Shown one piece after another: positions 36,121-46,600 of a stretch of 64,000 nt of DNA; the stretch's first letter is position 1; the number at the start of each line of letters is the position of its first letter. Origin of the DNA: Antedon mediterranea (lineage: Eukaryota > Echinodermata > Crinoidea > Comatulida > Antedonidae). A program made the position numbers and the translations under genes. The notes under the pieces were generated by a model. The model was not told the origin of the DNA. It ran no database searches and saw nothing but the letters and a program-made list of their open reading frames with translations. The stretch lies in the NCBI RefSeq assembly GCF_964355755.1, contig NC_092670.1:31917795-31981794 (forward strand), given 5' to 3'.

Positions 36121-38512
36121 TAATTCAATTCAATTCAATTCAATAATACATTTATTTAAGATGGTCACAATATATAACAAACAATATTACAATAAACAAT
36201 AATAAACAATTAATATAAGACCATCTTAGGGATCAAAATTAGAAGTAGAACTTGTCTCACATTGACCCCTAAAATAATAATAATAATTCAAACAAAAATA
36301 AGAACGGTACCGTATAAATATACAAATACAACGCATACAATTAAATAAATTATACAATGCGCAACATATTTAGTAGGTTTGGTAACAAGATAAATAAAGG
36401 GTTTTTATATGCTTTCTAAATGAATTTACAGTATATAAATGATTTATGGCAGTTGAATCTAGATTATTCCAATACGTTGGTCCTAAATAAGTAATAAAAA
36501 ACTGGCTTTTTCTAAGTTTAACAAATGGAACATACAATTTATGTGGATTTCTTATGTTATAGGTATGATCTAATAAACGATTTGAAAATAACATTGAAAC
36601 AGAATTTGGTAGTAAACCAGTAACATATTCAAACATAAAAGAAGTAACTTGAAGTTTATGAAGGTCATATATTTTTAAAATTTTAAGTTTTTTAAACAAA
36701 GGTTCTGATGCAGATGTAGATTTTTCAAAGTTTAATAATCGAACAATACGTTTTTGTAAAATGAAAATTCTATGTAAATTTGAAGGATAATCAGCTGCCC
36801 ATATAATATTGCAATAAAGTAAATGTGGTAATATCAGCGAATTATACAAAGAAAGTAAAATGTGTTGAGGAAAAAAATATTTTATCTGGTTTATAACACC
36901 AATGCATTTAGACATTTTGATTGAAATATTTTTCTGATGACCGGTCCAATTTAAGTTTTCATTAATTAAAATTCCAAGAAATAAAGTTTCGCTTTTTCGG
37001 TCCAGATTTTTACCATTTAGAACAACTTGAATGTTTTTGTTACTTAATTTATGCCTGTTTCGATGGGAGTGAAATATAATGAAATTTGTTTTTGAAGTAT
37101 TAATCAATAATTTATTAGAAGAAAACCAATTTTCAATCTTATTTAATTCTAAATTAAAGGTATTTACTAATAAATCAATATTTTTGTTTGAATAAAATAA
37201 AGTTGTATCATCGGCAAAGGAAACAATATTCAGTGTATCACTAACAAAGGTTATGTCATTTACGTAAATAAGAAATAATAAGGGTCCAAGGACCGACCCC
37301 TGTGGTACACCACATGGAACGTTCTTTGCCGATGATTTACAGTTACCAATCTGTACATATTGTTTACGATTACTAAGATAACTAATAAACAATTTTAACG
37401 AAACACCTCTAATGCCATAACGTAACAGTTTTGAAAGTAAAATATCATGATTAACAACATCAAAAGCTTTGGATAGATCAAGAAAAGTGCTTAACAAAAA
37501 TTCTTTATTTTCAAATGCATTATTAATTGAATGTATAAGTTCAAGCATAGCGTGACAGGTAGAGTGTTTTTTACGAAAACCATATTGATGATTATTTAGG
37601 ATGTTATGTTTAGTTAAATATGTATAAAGACGAGTATGCATTAATTTTTCTATTATTTTTGAGAGAATGGAGAGAACGGAAATCGGTCTATAATTGTTAA
37701 GTAAGTTTGCATTTCCCTTTTTAAAAACTGGGACCACTTTAGCTAATTTTATATGATCAGGTACGATTCCTGTAGTAAAAGATAAATTGATAACATAAGT
37801 AAAAGGAATTAAAATAAAAGGAGTAACTTTTTTAAGAACAGAAGGTGTAAGGGAGTCGTGTCCTGATCCTTTATTAGAGTCTAGACTGTTGATTATGTTC
37901 AACACTTCATTTTCAGTGACTGGGTTAATAACAAATGAATTAATGGGTGGGGGTGGTAAATTCGACATTGGATCAATATTATTATCTGGGATGGAGTTGA
38001 GCGTTTTTAAACCGATTTCTGAAAAATATTTGTTAAAGTGATCACATATAGAGTTAGTATCATAAATATATTCATCCCCAATTTTCAAGACTGAGGGATT
38101 TTTATTAATTTTTCTAGCTGGATTTAATACAGAATTGATCACACCCCAAACTTTCTTAATATTTGTTTTGACTTGATTGAATTTTCTTTCATAATATTGT
38201 TTTTTAGCAGTACGACAAAGAGCAATAAACAAATTATTATAACTTGTGTATGTTGTTTTGTCGTTTGGGCTTTGAGATTTAATATATTTTTTATAAAGGT
38301 AGTGTTTTCGTTGACTGCTTTTAAGAAGAGTAGGGGTCATCCAAGGCTGTTTGCATTTTTTATATTTATTTATTTTAATTTCTTTAGTGACCAAGTGTCG
38401 TTGATAAATACTAAAAAATATATCATTAAATGTATCAATAGCAGATTTATAATCAGCATTATAAACACTTGACCAATCAGCCTGCGATAGATCAAAATTT
38501 AGTGAATTTATG
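36121..38512 (-). mobile_element. 5'-truncated non-LTR retrotransposon (CR1/L2/Jockey type)
   Basis: Coding similarity to a LINE ORF2 runs from about 38510 down to the stop at 36370. A 3' UTR follows, and the element ends in a short tandem tail of AATTC/TTGAA units (36122-36147), typical of the CR1/L2 group. The N-terminal endonuclease half is absent, as expected for 5' truncation during target-primed reverse transcription. The RT half is still fully open, so the insertion is probably young. Confidence 0.85.
36370..38394 (-). CDS. LINE reverse transcriptase ORF, N-terminally truncated (674 aa from first Met)
   Basis: One uninterrupted frame. In order it has PWMTPTLLKS (linker after the endonuclease), NYRPISVLSILSKIIEK (RT 1-2), FLDLSKAFDVVNHDILL (RT palm, first catalytic Asp), GVPQGSVLGPLLFLIYVND, FADDTTLF (catalytic DD), FLGILINENLNW, then the C-terminal part with LPHLLYCNIIW and GPTYWNNLD. 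The frame continues upstream of the first Met to about 38510, so that Met is internal and the real start is lost. Copies RNA to DNA during retrotransposition. It is not a host gene. The missing endonuclease means this copy cannot move on its own. Confidence 0.85.
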   Translation of the reverse strand: MVTKEIKINKYKKCKQPWMTPTLLKSSQRKHYLYKKYIKSQSPNDKTTYTSYNNLFIALCRTAKKQYYERKFNQVKTNIKKVWGVINSVLNPARKINKNPSVLKIGDEYIYDTNSICDHFNKYFSEIGLKTLNSIPDNNIDPMSNLPPPPINSFVINPVTENEVLNIINSLDSNKGSGHDSLTPSVLKKVTPFILIPFTYVINLSFTTGIVPDHIKLAKVVPVFKKGNANLLNNYRPISVLSILSKIIEKLMHTRLYTYLTKHNILNNHQYGFRKKHSTCHAMLELIHSINNAFENKEFLLSTFLDLSKAFDVVNHDILLSKLLRYGIRGVSLKLFISYLSNRKQYVQIGNCKSSAKNVPCGVPQGSVLGPLLFLIYVNDITFVSDTLNIVSFADDTTLFYSNKNIDLLVNTFNLELNKIENWFSSNKLLINTSKTNFIIFHSHRNRHKLSNKNIQVVLNGKNLDRKSETLFLGILINENLNWTGHQKNISIKMSKCIGVINQIKYFFPQHILLSLYNSLILPHLLYCNIIWAADYPSNLHRIFILQKRIVRLLNFEKSTSASEPLFKKLKILKIYDLHKLQVTSFMFEYVTGLLPNSVSMLFSNRLLDHTYNIRNPHKLYVPFVKLRKSQFFITYLGPTYWNNLDSTAINHLYTVNSFRKHIKTLYLSCYQTY

Positions 38513-38519
38513 TCATATC

Positions 38520-39170
38520 CTCTGTATCCTTATGTAATTATTCGAATAAATAAAATGATTAATAAGCGCCACATGCATGTAAACAATAATTACTATTTTA
38601 ATAATTGTAACACATTCCATTCAAATGAAATAGTTTAACAACCAATGAAAATCGAGTATTCACGATCTTTACGTCATATCCTCTGTATGTCAACCATGTC
38701 AAACAACTAACAGAAGACGTGACAAGCTGTTTATTGGTTTTTTGCTTGCCGTCCGTGCCCCGAGAGCATGCTGTTTTCTGTGAATTGGTTTGGTAAATAA
38801 ATATACTGTAAAATTATTGGTGTAAAATCTAAAAAACACTATAGTATATATATATATGTATCATAGGTTATTAGTTGTAATTTAACTCATCAATGCTGTA
38901 TTTCTTTCGTTAATTTGTAAATTATGGCACCCATCCTCTCTATATAATAGAGGCCTCCTACTAGCTAGGCTAGGCCTAGGCTAGTCTAGCTAGCTAGGCT
39001 AGGGGAAGTAGGCCAAGCTAGGCCTACTAGGCTAAGCCTTATTTTAGCAGAGACAGCAAAAGGCCTTTTTTTCATTCACCACCGAAGACGTGTTCGTGAG
39101 GTTGACATACTTCTGGGGGATACAGGAGGACCTGGCCCTGGTGGGGTGTACTCTCACTTGATTACGTGAT
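38520..39170. other. Intergenic with AGGCCTA/CTAGG low-complexity patch
   Basis: No gene. At about 38950-39030 the sequence is a patchwork of CTAGGCTAGGCCTAGGCTAG-type words that fold on themselves. A 16-bp direct repeat, GTCATATCCTCTGTAT, occurs at 38512-38527 and 38673-38688. Confidence 0.55.
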
Positions 39171-39176
39171 ACATAT

Positions 39177-39981
39177 GTTATGCGCGATTTGAACGATTTG
39201 CGCAATTTGAAATTGCGCAAAAAAATCCTTGCGCAATTTGAAATTGCGCAAAGAATTCTTGCGCAATTTAAAATTGCGCAAGGATTTTTTTGCGCAATTT
39301 CAAATTGCGCAATCAACTTGCGCAATTTCAAATTGCGCAAGAAATCTTTGCGCAATTTTAAATTGCGCTGCACAATTTGTAAATTGCGCAAGATAGTTCT
39401 TGCGCAATATGACACCTTTGCGCAATTTGAAAACGAACTGTAAATTTTCCCATACATGGCTAGGCTAGGCCTAGGCAGAGGAGTTTAAAATTTAGTATTT
39501 TATTATATAGGGTAAATAAGACCATTTCAATGAAGATAATGTTAATACAGTACTCACTTTTTAAGTTTTTAATATTAGTTTAAGCTAGGCCATGTAACCT
39601 AGTCAGTATCAGTAGTCCAGACCCTAGCTAGGCTAGAGTAGTATAGCCGGCCGCCCGCGCCGCGCCCGCCTGGTGGAACACCACCGCTTCGTTTTCCTTC
39701 GTCGGTTCTTCGACGGTATGCTAACTTATAACAATATTTGCACTACTAAAATAAGGAAATGCGATATTTATCTTTAATTTTGAATCATTCTTAGAAATTA
39801 CTATAAAAATATGGGTGTGCATGATTTCACAATCTGTCGAAAAACCTTGCGCAATTTGCAGATTACTTGCGCAATTTAATACGTTGCTTGCGCAATTTGA
39901 AACACATGTTTCAATTCAAATTGCGCAAGGATTTTTTTTGCGCAATTTCAAATTGCGCAAATCGTTCAAATCGCGCATAAC
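39177..39981. mobile_element. 805-bp inverted-repeat element with GCGC palindromes and 6-bp TSD
   Basis: The left end GTTATGCGCGATTTGAACGA and the right end TCGTTCAAATCGCGCATAAC are perfect inverted copies. The match continues inward for about 65 bases with a single A-run length difference. Directly outside both ends is the same 6-mer ACATAT (39171-39176 and 39982-39987), a likely target-site duplication. Inside each end are palindromic modules of the type TTGCGCAATTTCAAATTGCG (about six on the left, to 39435; a few at 39845-39960). The centre is GC-rich (39640-39720). No transposase is encoded; the small frames are repeat artefacts. The superfamily is unassigned. Confidence 0.8.
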
Positions 39982-40356
39982 ACATATATAGTTATAGGCC
40001 TAGCCTGCCTAGTCTAGACCCCATAATTATAATACTAATAATAGTCATATGTAATGAATGAAAGTAGGCCTAGATAATCTAGCATGCATTATTCTGTTTT
40101 CTTGTGCGAATGCACATATTATAAACTAAAATAAAAATGTTTTGTTTATTTTAAAATGTGATGCCTACAGTCTACAGACAGTAATCTACAGTTAAAAATG
40201 AATAGTGAAAGTAAAATTGATATGAAAGGATTTTGAAAAATTAAATAAACTAGGCCTAGGCCTAGAGTGTGTATTACTATCATATGAATCTGTCTAATGT
40301 AAATAACCAAAACACAAAAAAATTGCTTTAAATACTTAATTTCTAATAAAACTTAT

Positions 40357-40407
40357 TGTTCCAATGGTTTATTACTATGTCAGACATAGTAATAAACCAT
40401 TGGAACA
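40357..40407. repeat. Perfect palindrome, 25-bp arms
   Basis: TGTTCCAATGGTTTATTACT plus ATGTC, one central A, then the exact reverse complement. The right arm is the start of a LINE 3' fragment (40384-40545), so the left arm is an inverted piece of the same LINE. Confidence 0.9.
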
Positions 40408-40545
40408 GTTTACCAGCTGACGTTGTTAATTCTGAGACCACTAACACCTTCAAGAATCGCATCGACATAATGTAGTTGATATGGGGTTAAAAAGGCATTC
40501 GCCTAAACTTTCCCATTATAACTAAACTAAACTAAACTATAGCAT
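40384..40545 (+). mobile_element. LINE 3' end fragment with (AACTA)n tail
   Basis: The plus-strand frame reads NHWNSLPADVVNSE, then TNTFKNRIDIM and a stop at 40473-40475, the usual C-terminus of L2/CR1-type ORF2 proteins. A 3' UTR follows and ends in AACTAAACTAAACTAAACTA (about 40520-40540). It is severely 5'-truncated. Confidence 0.7.
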
Positions 40546-41176
40546 GACGCATCACACTTACAAAACAACTAGAAAAATACCATTCATCATTGTTTTCGGT
40601 ATCGGTGGATGCAATCGGACTGAGTCAACGCACCCAAATGTTTTTTGTTGTTGTTTCCAATCGGGTTAAAACATAGCGAAATTTTTAATAAATGGAATAA
40701 CTTTGTAAAGTTGACTAGAAAGTATTTATAGAAGCGAACGAACAGGATATGCAACAAGCATTTTTTAAACAGTGACATCGAAAATTATTGTCATGTTTCT
40801 GAAATTCAGAAAAACAGAATGTGCGGCCTCGGACAGCAGCATATCGAAGACGCCAGGTTGAAAGGGTAAGATTTTATTCATTTTTATAAGCCCCTGGACA
40901 GTTGGCTACAGTACGTACGTTGTGGTAAAAACTAGCTTGATAGTGGGGCCATGTGCCTAGGTCTATAGTTGGCCCATATGTATTCATTGACCAAACATTT
41001 GGTTTAGTTTATGAAAATAATACAATATTTAAATTGAAATATTTTCTCCTGACCAGCAACAATTTTGGTAACACATTGAATGCCTCAGGCAAGGTTGGTG
41101 TAGCCTATCCTTTAATTATGGATGATGAAATATTTTGAATAGTTTACCTAGTTTATCTGTTTTTGTTAAAGCCATT

Positions 41177-41775
41177 AAGGGTATTTTCAGACTCACAGAG
41201 TTACGGTAGAGTTATGTAAGCGGCGTACATATTTTTGTGTCTGAACCATGTCTGTTACTCCGCGCCAGTGGCGTTAGTAACTCCAGCGGGAGAGGGTAGA
41301 TTTCATAACGCTAATCCAGTGATGCATCAGTGATTTTAACCTTAACCAATGAAAATACACGACCACGATTAGCAGACAGCAACTATACATACCCGTACCC
41401 TATAAATACGACAGCGAAATAGCTATGTCAAATGTATTTTCAGGTTCAGATTTTAAAGAACAGTAAAGTTGGCGTCATTGATATGATATTTTCATAAATT
41501 AAATCAATTAATCAGATAATTGTCCGTGTAACAATTACAATTTAAATTGATTTGAATTAAAATGCAATTCTACAAGTAGTAAGAACAAATCAGTAGGCCT
41601 ATATTTGAAGGTAAACATTATATAAATAAAAAAAAAACAATGTAAACGATGTTAACTTTCAAGGCATTGGAATGTTTATCGTTGTGTCTGAACACTTTGG
41701 CTTTTAACGCCACGGATTACCGTACGCCTTGCATAGATAACTCCACCGTAACTCTGTGAGTCTGAACATACCCTT
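41177..41775. mobile_element. 0.6-kb TIR element (MITE)
   Basis: Left end AAGGGTATTTTCAGACTCAC followed by AGAGTTACGGTAGAGTTAT; the right end is its inverted copy with few mismatches, giving terminal repeats of about 40 bp. The left flank is TTAA and the right flank TTAT, compatible with a TTAA-targeting superfamily whose right site has mutated. No coding capacity is visible. Confidence 0.7.
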
Positions 41776-41779
41776 ATAA

Positions 41780-42790
41780 ACTAATTGAATACAGATGTTG
41801 GTAAGGAAAATAAATGTTGTACATTTAATTTGGGCCCAAGGACAGTGTCTACAGTCAGCAGGTGCAGTATTTAAATGTAGAATCTATGTCATTTTTTTGT
41901 TTTTATTCAAAGTTTTGACCCATTAGTTTTTCAGCAATTTCTTACACATTTTAAACTCATATTTATATACAATTCTATATTTTTATAATACAATTTTAGT
42001 CCTACACCAAAAACTAGACATGCTTTGAAAATAAATATCTTAATTTATCATTTTTTAATTATAGAAAGACGAATGCCCCAACTAATTTACCAGCTGAAGC
42101 AAAAACCATTTGTTCTACAAGGCTATGGTGTTATTATCAAGCATCTGGTCTTGGATCGCCATAATAGTAGTGTTGCTGCGTTTAAAAAAAAAACCACAAC
42201 GATCATTCACTACATTGATGTGATTGTGATGTGATATTTTCACAGAATCTATTTGCTATCATTATACAAATATATATGCTAATGAGTTTTAACATGGAGC
42301 ATTTTTATTCTAATTAATTCATAATTTAACACCTTGCTTACTTCTTGAGAACGATATCAATTTTCTTGCATCTCTTCTAATAATACAGTTTCTACACCTG
42401 TAGTAGAAAAATGAAGGGAAATGATTATGTCACTTTTTTAAATACAAAGCTGCCATACAAACCTAATAAATACTAATTATTAAATAAAATTAAAAGTAAT
42501 GTTGTAAATAATTGATAAAAAGTTGGTAAACTTTTAATTAAGCTGTAAAAATAAAATGGTATGAATATCCTAATATTAATAAGACTCAGTTTAACTTTAA
42601 AACACAAGGTAGCCAATAGATACAGAAGGCTACACCAGGTTGGTTACAGGCATATTTATATTGTATTATCAATTAACTAGCCTAGACCTAGTAATATTAT
42701 ACAGCTACCTAAATATAGGCTACAACTTTAACTCCTCCTACTGTAGGAATAAAAACCAACAACACATGAATATACCTACCAATCTCGTCC
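41780..42790. other. Intergenic, nothing recognised
   Basis: AT-rich, no supportable gene on either strand. Confidence 0.5.
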
Positions 42791-42799
42791 TTTTCTCAC

Positions 42800-42971
42800 A
42801 TGTAAATTTTGTGGTAGGCTGCAAATCCCTGTGCTTTATCCTGATCCTGGTGGTCTGCGGCATCGCCAAGTAGGCCACCTTCTCCGTCTGCTGCACCATT
42901 AGGCATCCTTGGGTCGTCTTCAAATACTCCTCTCCAGGCAACGGTAACAAGATCATGCTCATCTTGGGATA
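42800..42971 (-). other. Candidate lone coding exon, unproven
   Basis: The minus strand has an open frame distinct from the longest Met-initiated one. It contains SQDEHDLVTVAWRGVFEDD and later DGEGGLLGDAADHQDQDKAQ, and ends at a consensus-like donor AT|GTGAGA at 42800. The Asp/Glu/Gly-rich composition differs from the AT-driven random frames around it. No convincing acceptor, start codon or partner exon was found, and I do not recognise the protein. It may be chance or an exon of a gene not otherwise seen. Confidence 0.25.
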
Positions 42972-43554
42972 ATGTCGAGGATGTTAAGACAAAATATCGC
43001 TATCCATTTAATGGATATTGGATAGTTATAGTAGAAATAAGGCCTATTGTGCTGAATCTATCTACCGATTGAAAATGTTAAATGGTGTCCATACAACAAC
43101 GAAAAGATGTCGAGAAAGTGTATCTCACGCATGCGTATTATCGGTTTGTGTACATAGCTTGTGGCTGAATGTTTTGCAGAAAATGAGTGTGAAAAACAAA
43201 ATTAAAAATCAATTTAAAAAAAAGTAAAACAAACTGTCAAGCGGATAAGTAAATATCGAAATAGTTTTAGATTAACCCAAAAATTCTCTTCTGTACAAAA
43301 GTTTACACTTGTGACGTTATAGGCAGATTTGTTTTCCATTTCTTAGGGCTATTTTCTATACTTTATCATCATCTCCGAAATGTACTACTGTATTACAGTC
43401 AACAGTATGTAACAGATTACTATACTATACGTGTAGAAAACATAAAATGAAACTTTTTGGAACCCTTTCATATCCTCTTTAATTCCATTTCAGTAGTATG
43501 TCTCCTAGACCTACAGTGTAGCCATCAGACTCTAATGTGTGTTTTTTTTTTCAG

Positions 43555-43630
43555 AACCTGTGAATAGGTCTAGAGAATATTGCCTCCAAAAGAATTAAAA
43601 AAGTAAACAGTAAGGGAAACAAGATTCACA
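43555..43630 (+). other. LCMT2: 5' UTR portion of LCMT2 exon
   Basis: A run of T ending in TTTTTTTTTTCAG at 43554 looks like a splice acceptor. If so, the start-codon exon is preceded by an upstream non-coding exon. The position of that exon and of the promoter is not established. Confidence 0.4.
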
Positions 43631-46600
43631 ATGCCTCAAGTTGCTCAAAAGACATCAAAATCAAGAAGCGATACTGCAGTATGTCATCACACCATATGTT
43701 TTTTAAATTCTCTTTCTCAAATATTTTGAAGAAAGTTCAATTTTGTTTTGTTTTTGCTACTTTTTCTTGCTCTTGCTTTGGTCAATAGTATTTCTAAGAG
43801 CATGTTTGTTTGTAGTTACATATTATTCATATACTCAATATTGAAAAAATTTGAATTAGGCCCACGCCTACCAAGAACGAAATGGACCAGTAGAACTACT
43901 CTACGTACCCTACACTTCCAAAAGATGCACTGGGTTCTAATGTGTACACTGGACGTCCAGTTCTACCGCCAGAACTATAGGTGGGCAGAGTCTTGAATCT
44001 GTGCCACTTCCAGTATTATGTCTACTTGGTTTGTGGTGCCCTGCTTTAACCGCTCGTCAACTCCACTTTGAGTTGACTTTTGATCATTGATAGACTTAGA
44101 ACCAGGACATAATTGTGAGTAGCTGAGCGGTTATGACAGTGGAACTGTAATTCATAGCCATAACATCAGCAAGGGTTTGAGGCTCACTCGCTCCATGGTT
44201 CTGGTGGTAGAACAAGTCTTTTCTGACGGATTATAAACTATAGGTCCAGTGTACACATATTGCTCATGTGCACTTTAAAGAACCTACAGTAGTACATCTT
44301 TCGAAACGTGTAGGGGGTTACCCCATTGTACAAGTTCACACACTGAGCCACTGTCGTGGCGTTGTACAGTACTGGCGCCGTAGTTGGCTGCCCGTGACAC
44401 GACATGACCCTTTGGTCCACAAAATAATACTATATAAATGTCGCATTATATTATATAACTGTAAACATTTTTTTATACAGGTTCAAGGTACAAATGACAG
44501 TAGCATTGTAAGCAAATGTTCAATGGTGAGCAGAGGTTATTTCCAGGATGAGTTTGTGGGTCACTTTGTTGCTAAGCAATCCAGAAGGTCATCTTTAATT
44601 AATAGGGGCTACTATGTTAGAGCCAAGGCCCTAGAGCATGTATTCAAGTCTTTCTTCATCTGGTGCAAAGGAAAAGAGAATCAGGTAAGCGACAAATAGG
44701 TAACTATTCATAATTTGATCATAGCATAATCATGGTCATAAATTTGCAAAGTTATCATAAAATTCTACCATTGCCAATTGACCGAAAGATTAGTTTGACA
44801 AAAAAAGTGTGGTGTGCCCAAATATGGCAGTGATGTGACTTCATCGTGTCCATATATGGGCACATCGCATTTTTTTCTCACATAAAGTGTGATAGTGTAG
44901 ACAAAGCTTTAGATAGATGATCACTGATTATGTTTAAATAGTAGAGTATAACGCAAGTAATGAAAGGGAAACCATGATGATCCAATAAAGAAAAAATGTT
45001 GAATCATGGCTTCCCTTTCATTATTTCAATTAATTATTATACAATTTGTATAAGTGAAAATTTTGATTTGGCCGGAATGTAGCATGATTCAATTGTACAA
45101 AATAAACAATTATTCATGCTCCTCTTTTCCCACTGTGGTTGATGCAACTGATTTTCGTTACTGTATCTAGATCTCCCAAGTATCATAGGAATATTTGGTA
45201 AATCAATATCGCATGTGTTTCACATGTATCTCCTTGTATCATAAACTACTCATTTAACCTAACCTTACATTATACAGGCATCGCATGTTATACAATTTAG
45301 GTGCTGTATTACCGAATACAGAATACATATGCTTAGCCTTTAGTAGTGCCCATATACACTCTTGGTTTAATGAGATTACCTCACTACTAACACTCAATAT
45401 AACCCCTAATTTTTAACCACATTGTTTATGTTCAGGTTATTTCTCTAGGTGCTGGATTTGACTCTGCATACTTCAGATTGAAATCGGAAGGACTTTTGAA
45501 GGACACCCAGTTTGTCGAGGTTGACTTTCCAGACCTTGTTCGCAGAAAGGTCGCACTCATACACAACAATCCCAAATTAAATGGACTTCTTGAAGATGAG
45601 TTGAAGATTCCAGATAAAATTGAGAAACTAAAAGGTAATTTCAGAGTTATTCTTAGTGTAAATAAAGACTTGCATTTAAAATTTAGAATTTAAACTATGG
45701 TACCGAATCACAGGGCATCATTTATAAGGAGCGCCTGCGCGACCGCGCTCCTCAACAGGCTTCGAGGAGAGCAATTTATCGCGCTCCTTAATTTTCAAAA
45801 TAGAGCCTAGCTTTAGACAGTGTTGATTTTTCTGTCAAGAGGCCTAAAAACACGTGGATTTTTAAAAGTTAAAACCAATCTAGGCCTAGGCTAATAATAT
45901 ATAAGCTAAGTTATAAAGCTACAAGCCTAATGGCAGTCCCTCGTTTTTAAGGATCGCGAGCGCGATCGCAATCAACAACCTTCGAAAAGGAGAGCAATTC
46001 ATCGCGCTCCATCTCACAGTGCGAGGTACCAACAAAGGGGATTCCCCTGCCTGCGCGCATTCAAGGGCGAGTTTACTTCATCGCCTCATAGTGCAACCAG
46101 TACGGTGTCATAGAAACACCTCCTTTACAGGAAGATCATGTCCCAACCAATAATTTTTCCCTTTATGTTTTTATGGAACGAGTTAATAAAATATATTTAA
46201 TTTTAAAAGGAAACATTAATATAGGAGGCCTAAATATAATGTTTATTATTTAAAAAAGCTTAGCTGCTGGTTGCTTTAATTATGGCATTTTGAAGATGGA
46301 TTATTTCTTCGAAAGTTCTAACCAATTTTGGTCACTCAAATCCTCATCAAAACACGTGCTGATGTGTGACGTCAGCATCTTCTAGAAGCTCTCTCAGCTG
46401 GCCCTCCCCTATTGTGCGTGCGCCCATGTGTGACACATGTAAACACGATCAAATATCTTTCTTAATTATTTTAAAATGACACTTTGTAACTTATTATCAA
46501 TATTTTAATGGCTGTTGCATGTTAGAATTGTATAATTTATGAATTGCAGGTAAATACTTTTCAGGTTTTCTGTCTGATTTCTAGGCCAACAAGCTAGGCT

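Noticed and set aside
39044-39457. Apparent 137-codon protein with repeated KLRK/AQFEIAQ peptide, on both strands
   Set aside because: It is a by-product of the palindromic TTGCGCAA modules of the inverted-repeat element; the mirrored frame exists on the other strand.
40800-40867. Possible LCMT2 leader exon ending in GAAAGG|GTAAGA
   Set aside because: A single consensus-like donor 2.7 kb upstream with no promoter or acceptor evidence; too weak to annotate.
44268-44699. 143-codon plus-strand frame starting at 44268
   Set aside because: Only its second half (44481-44684) is real, as LCMT2 exon 2; the first half is SINE and intron sequence read in frame.
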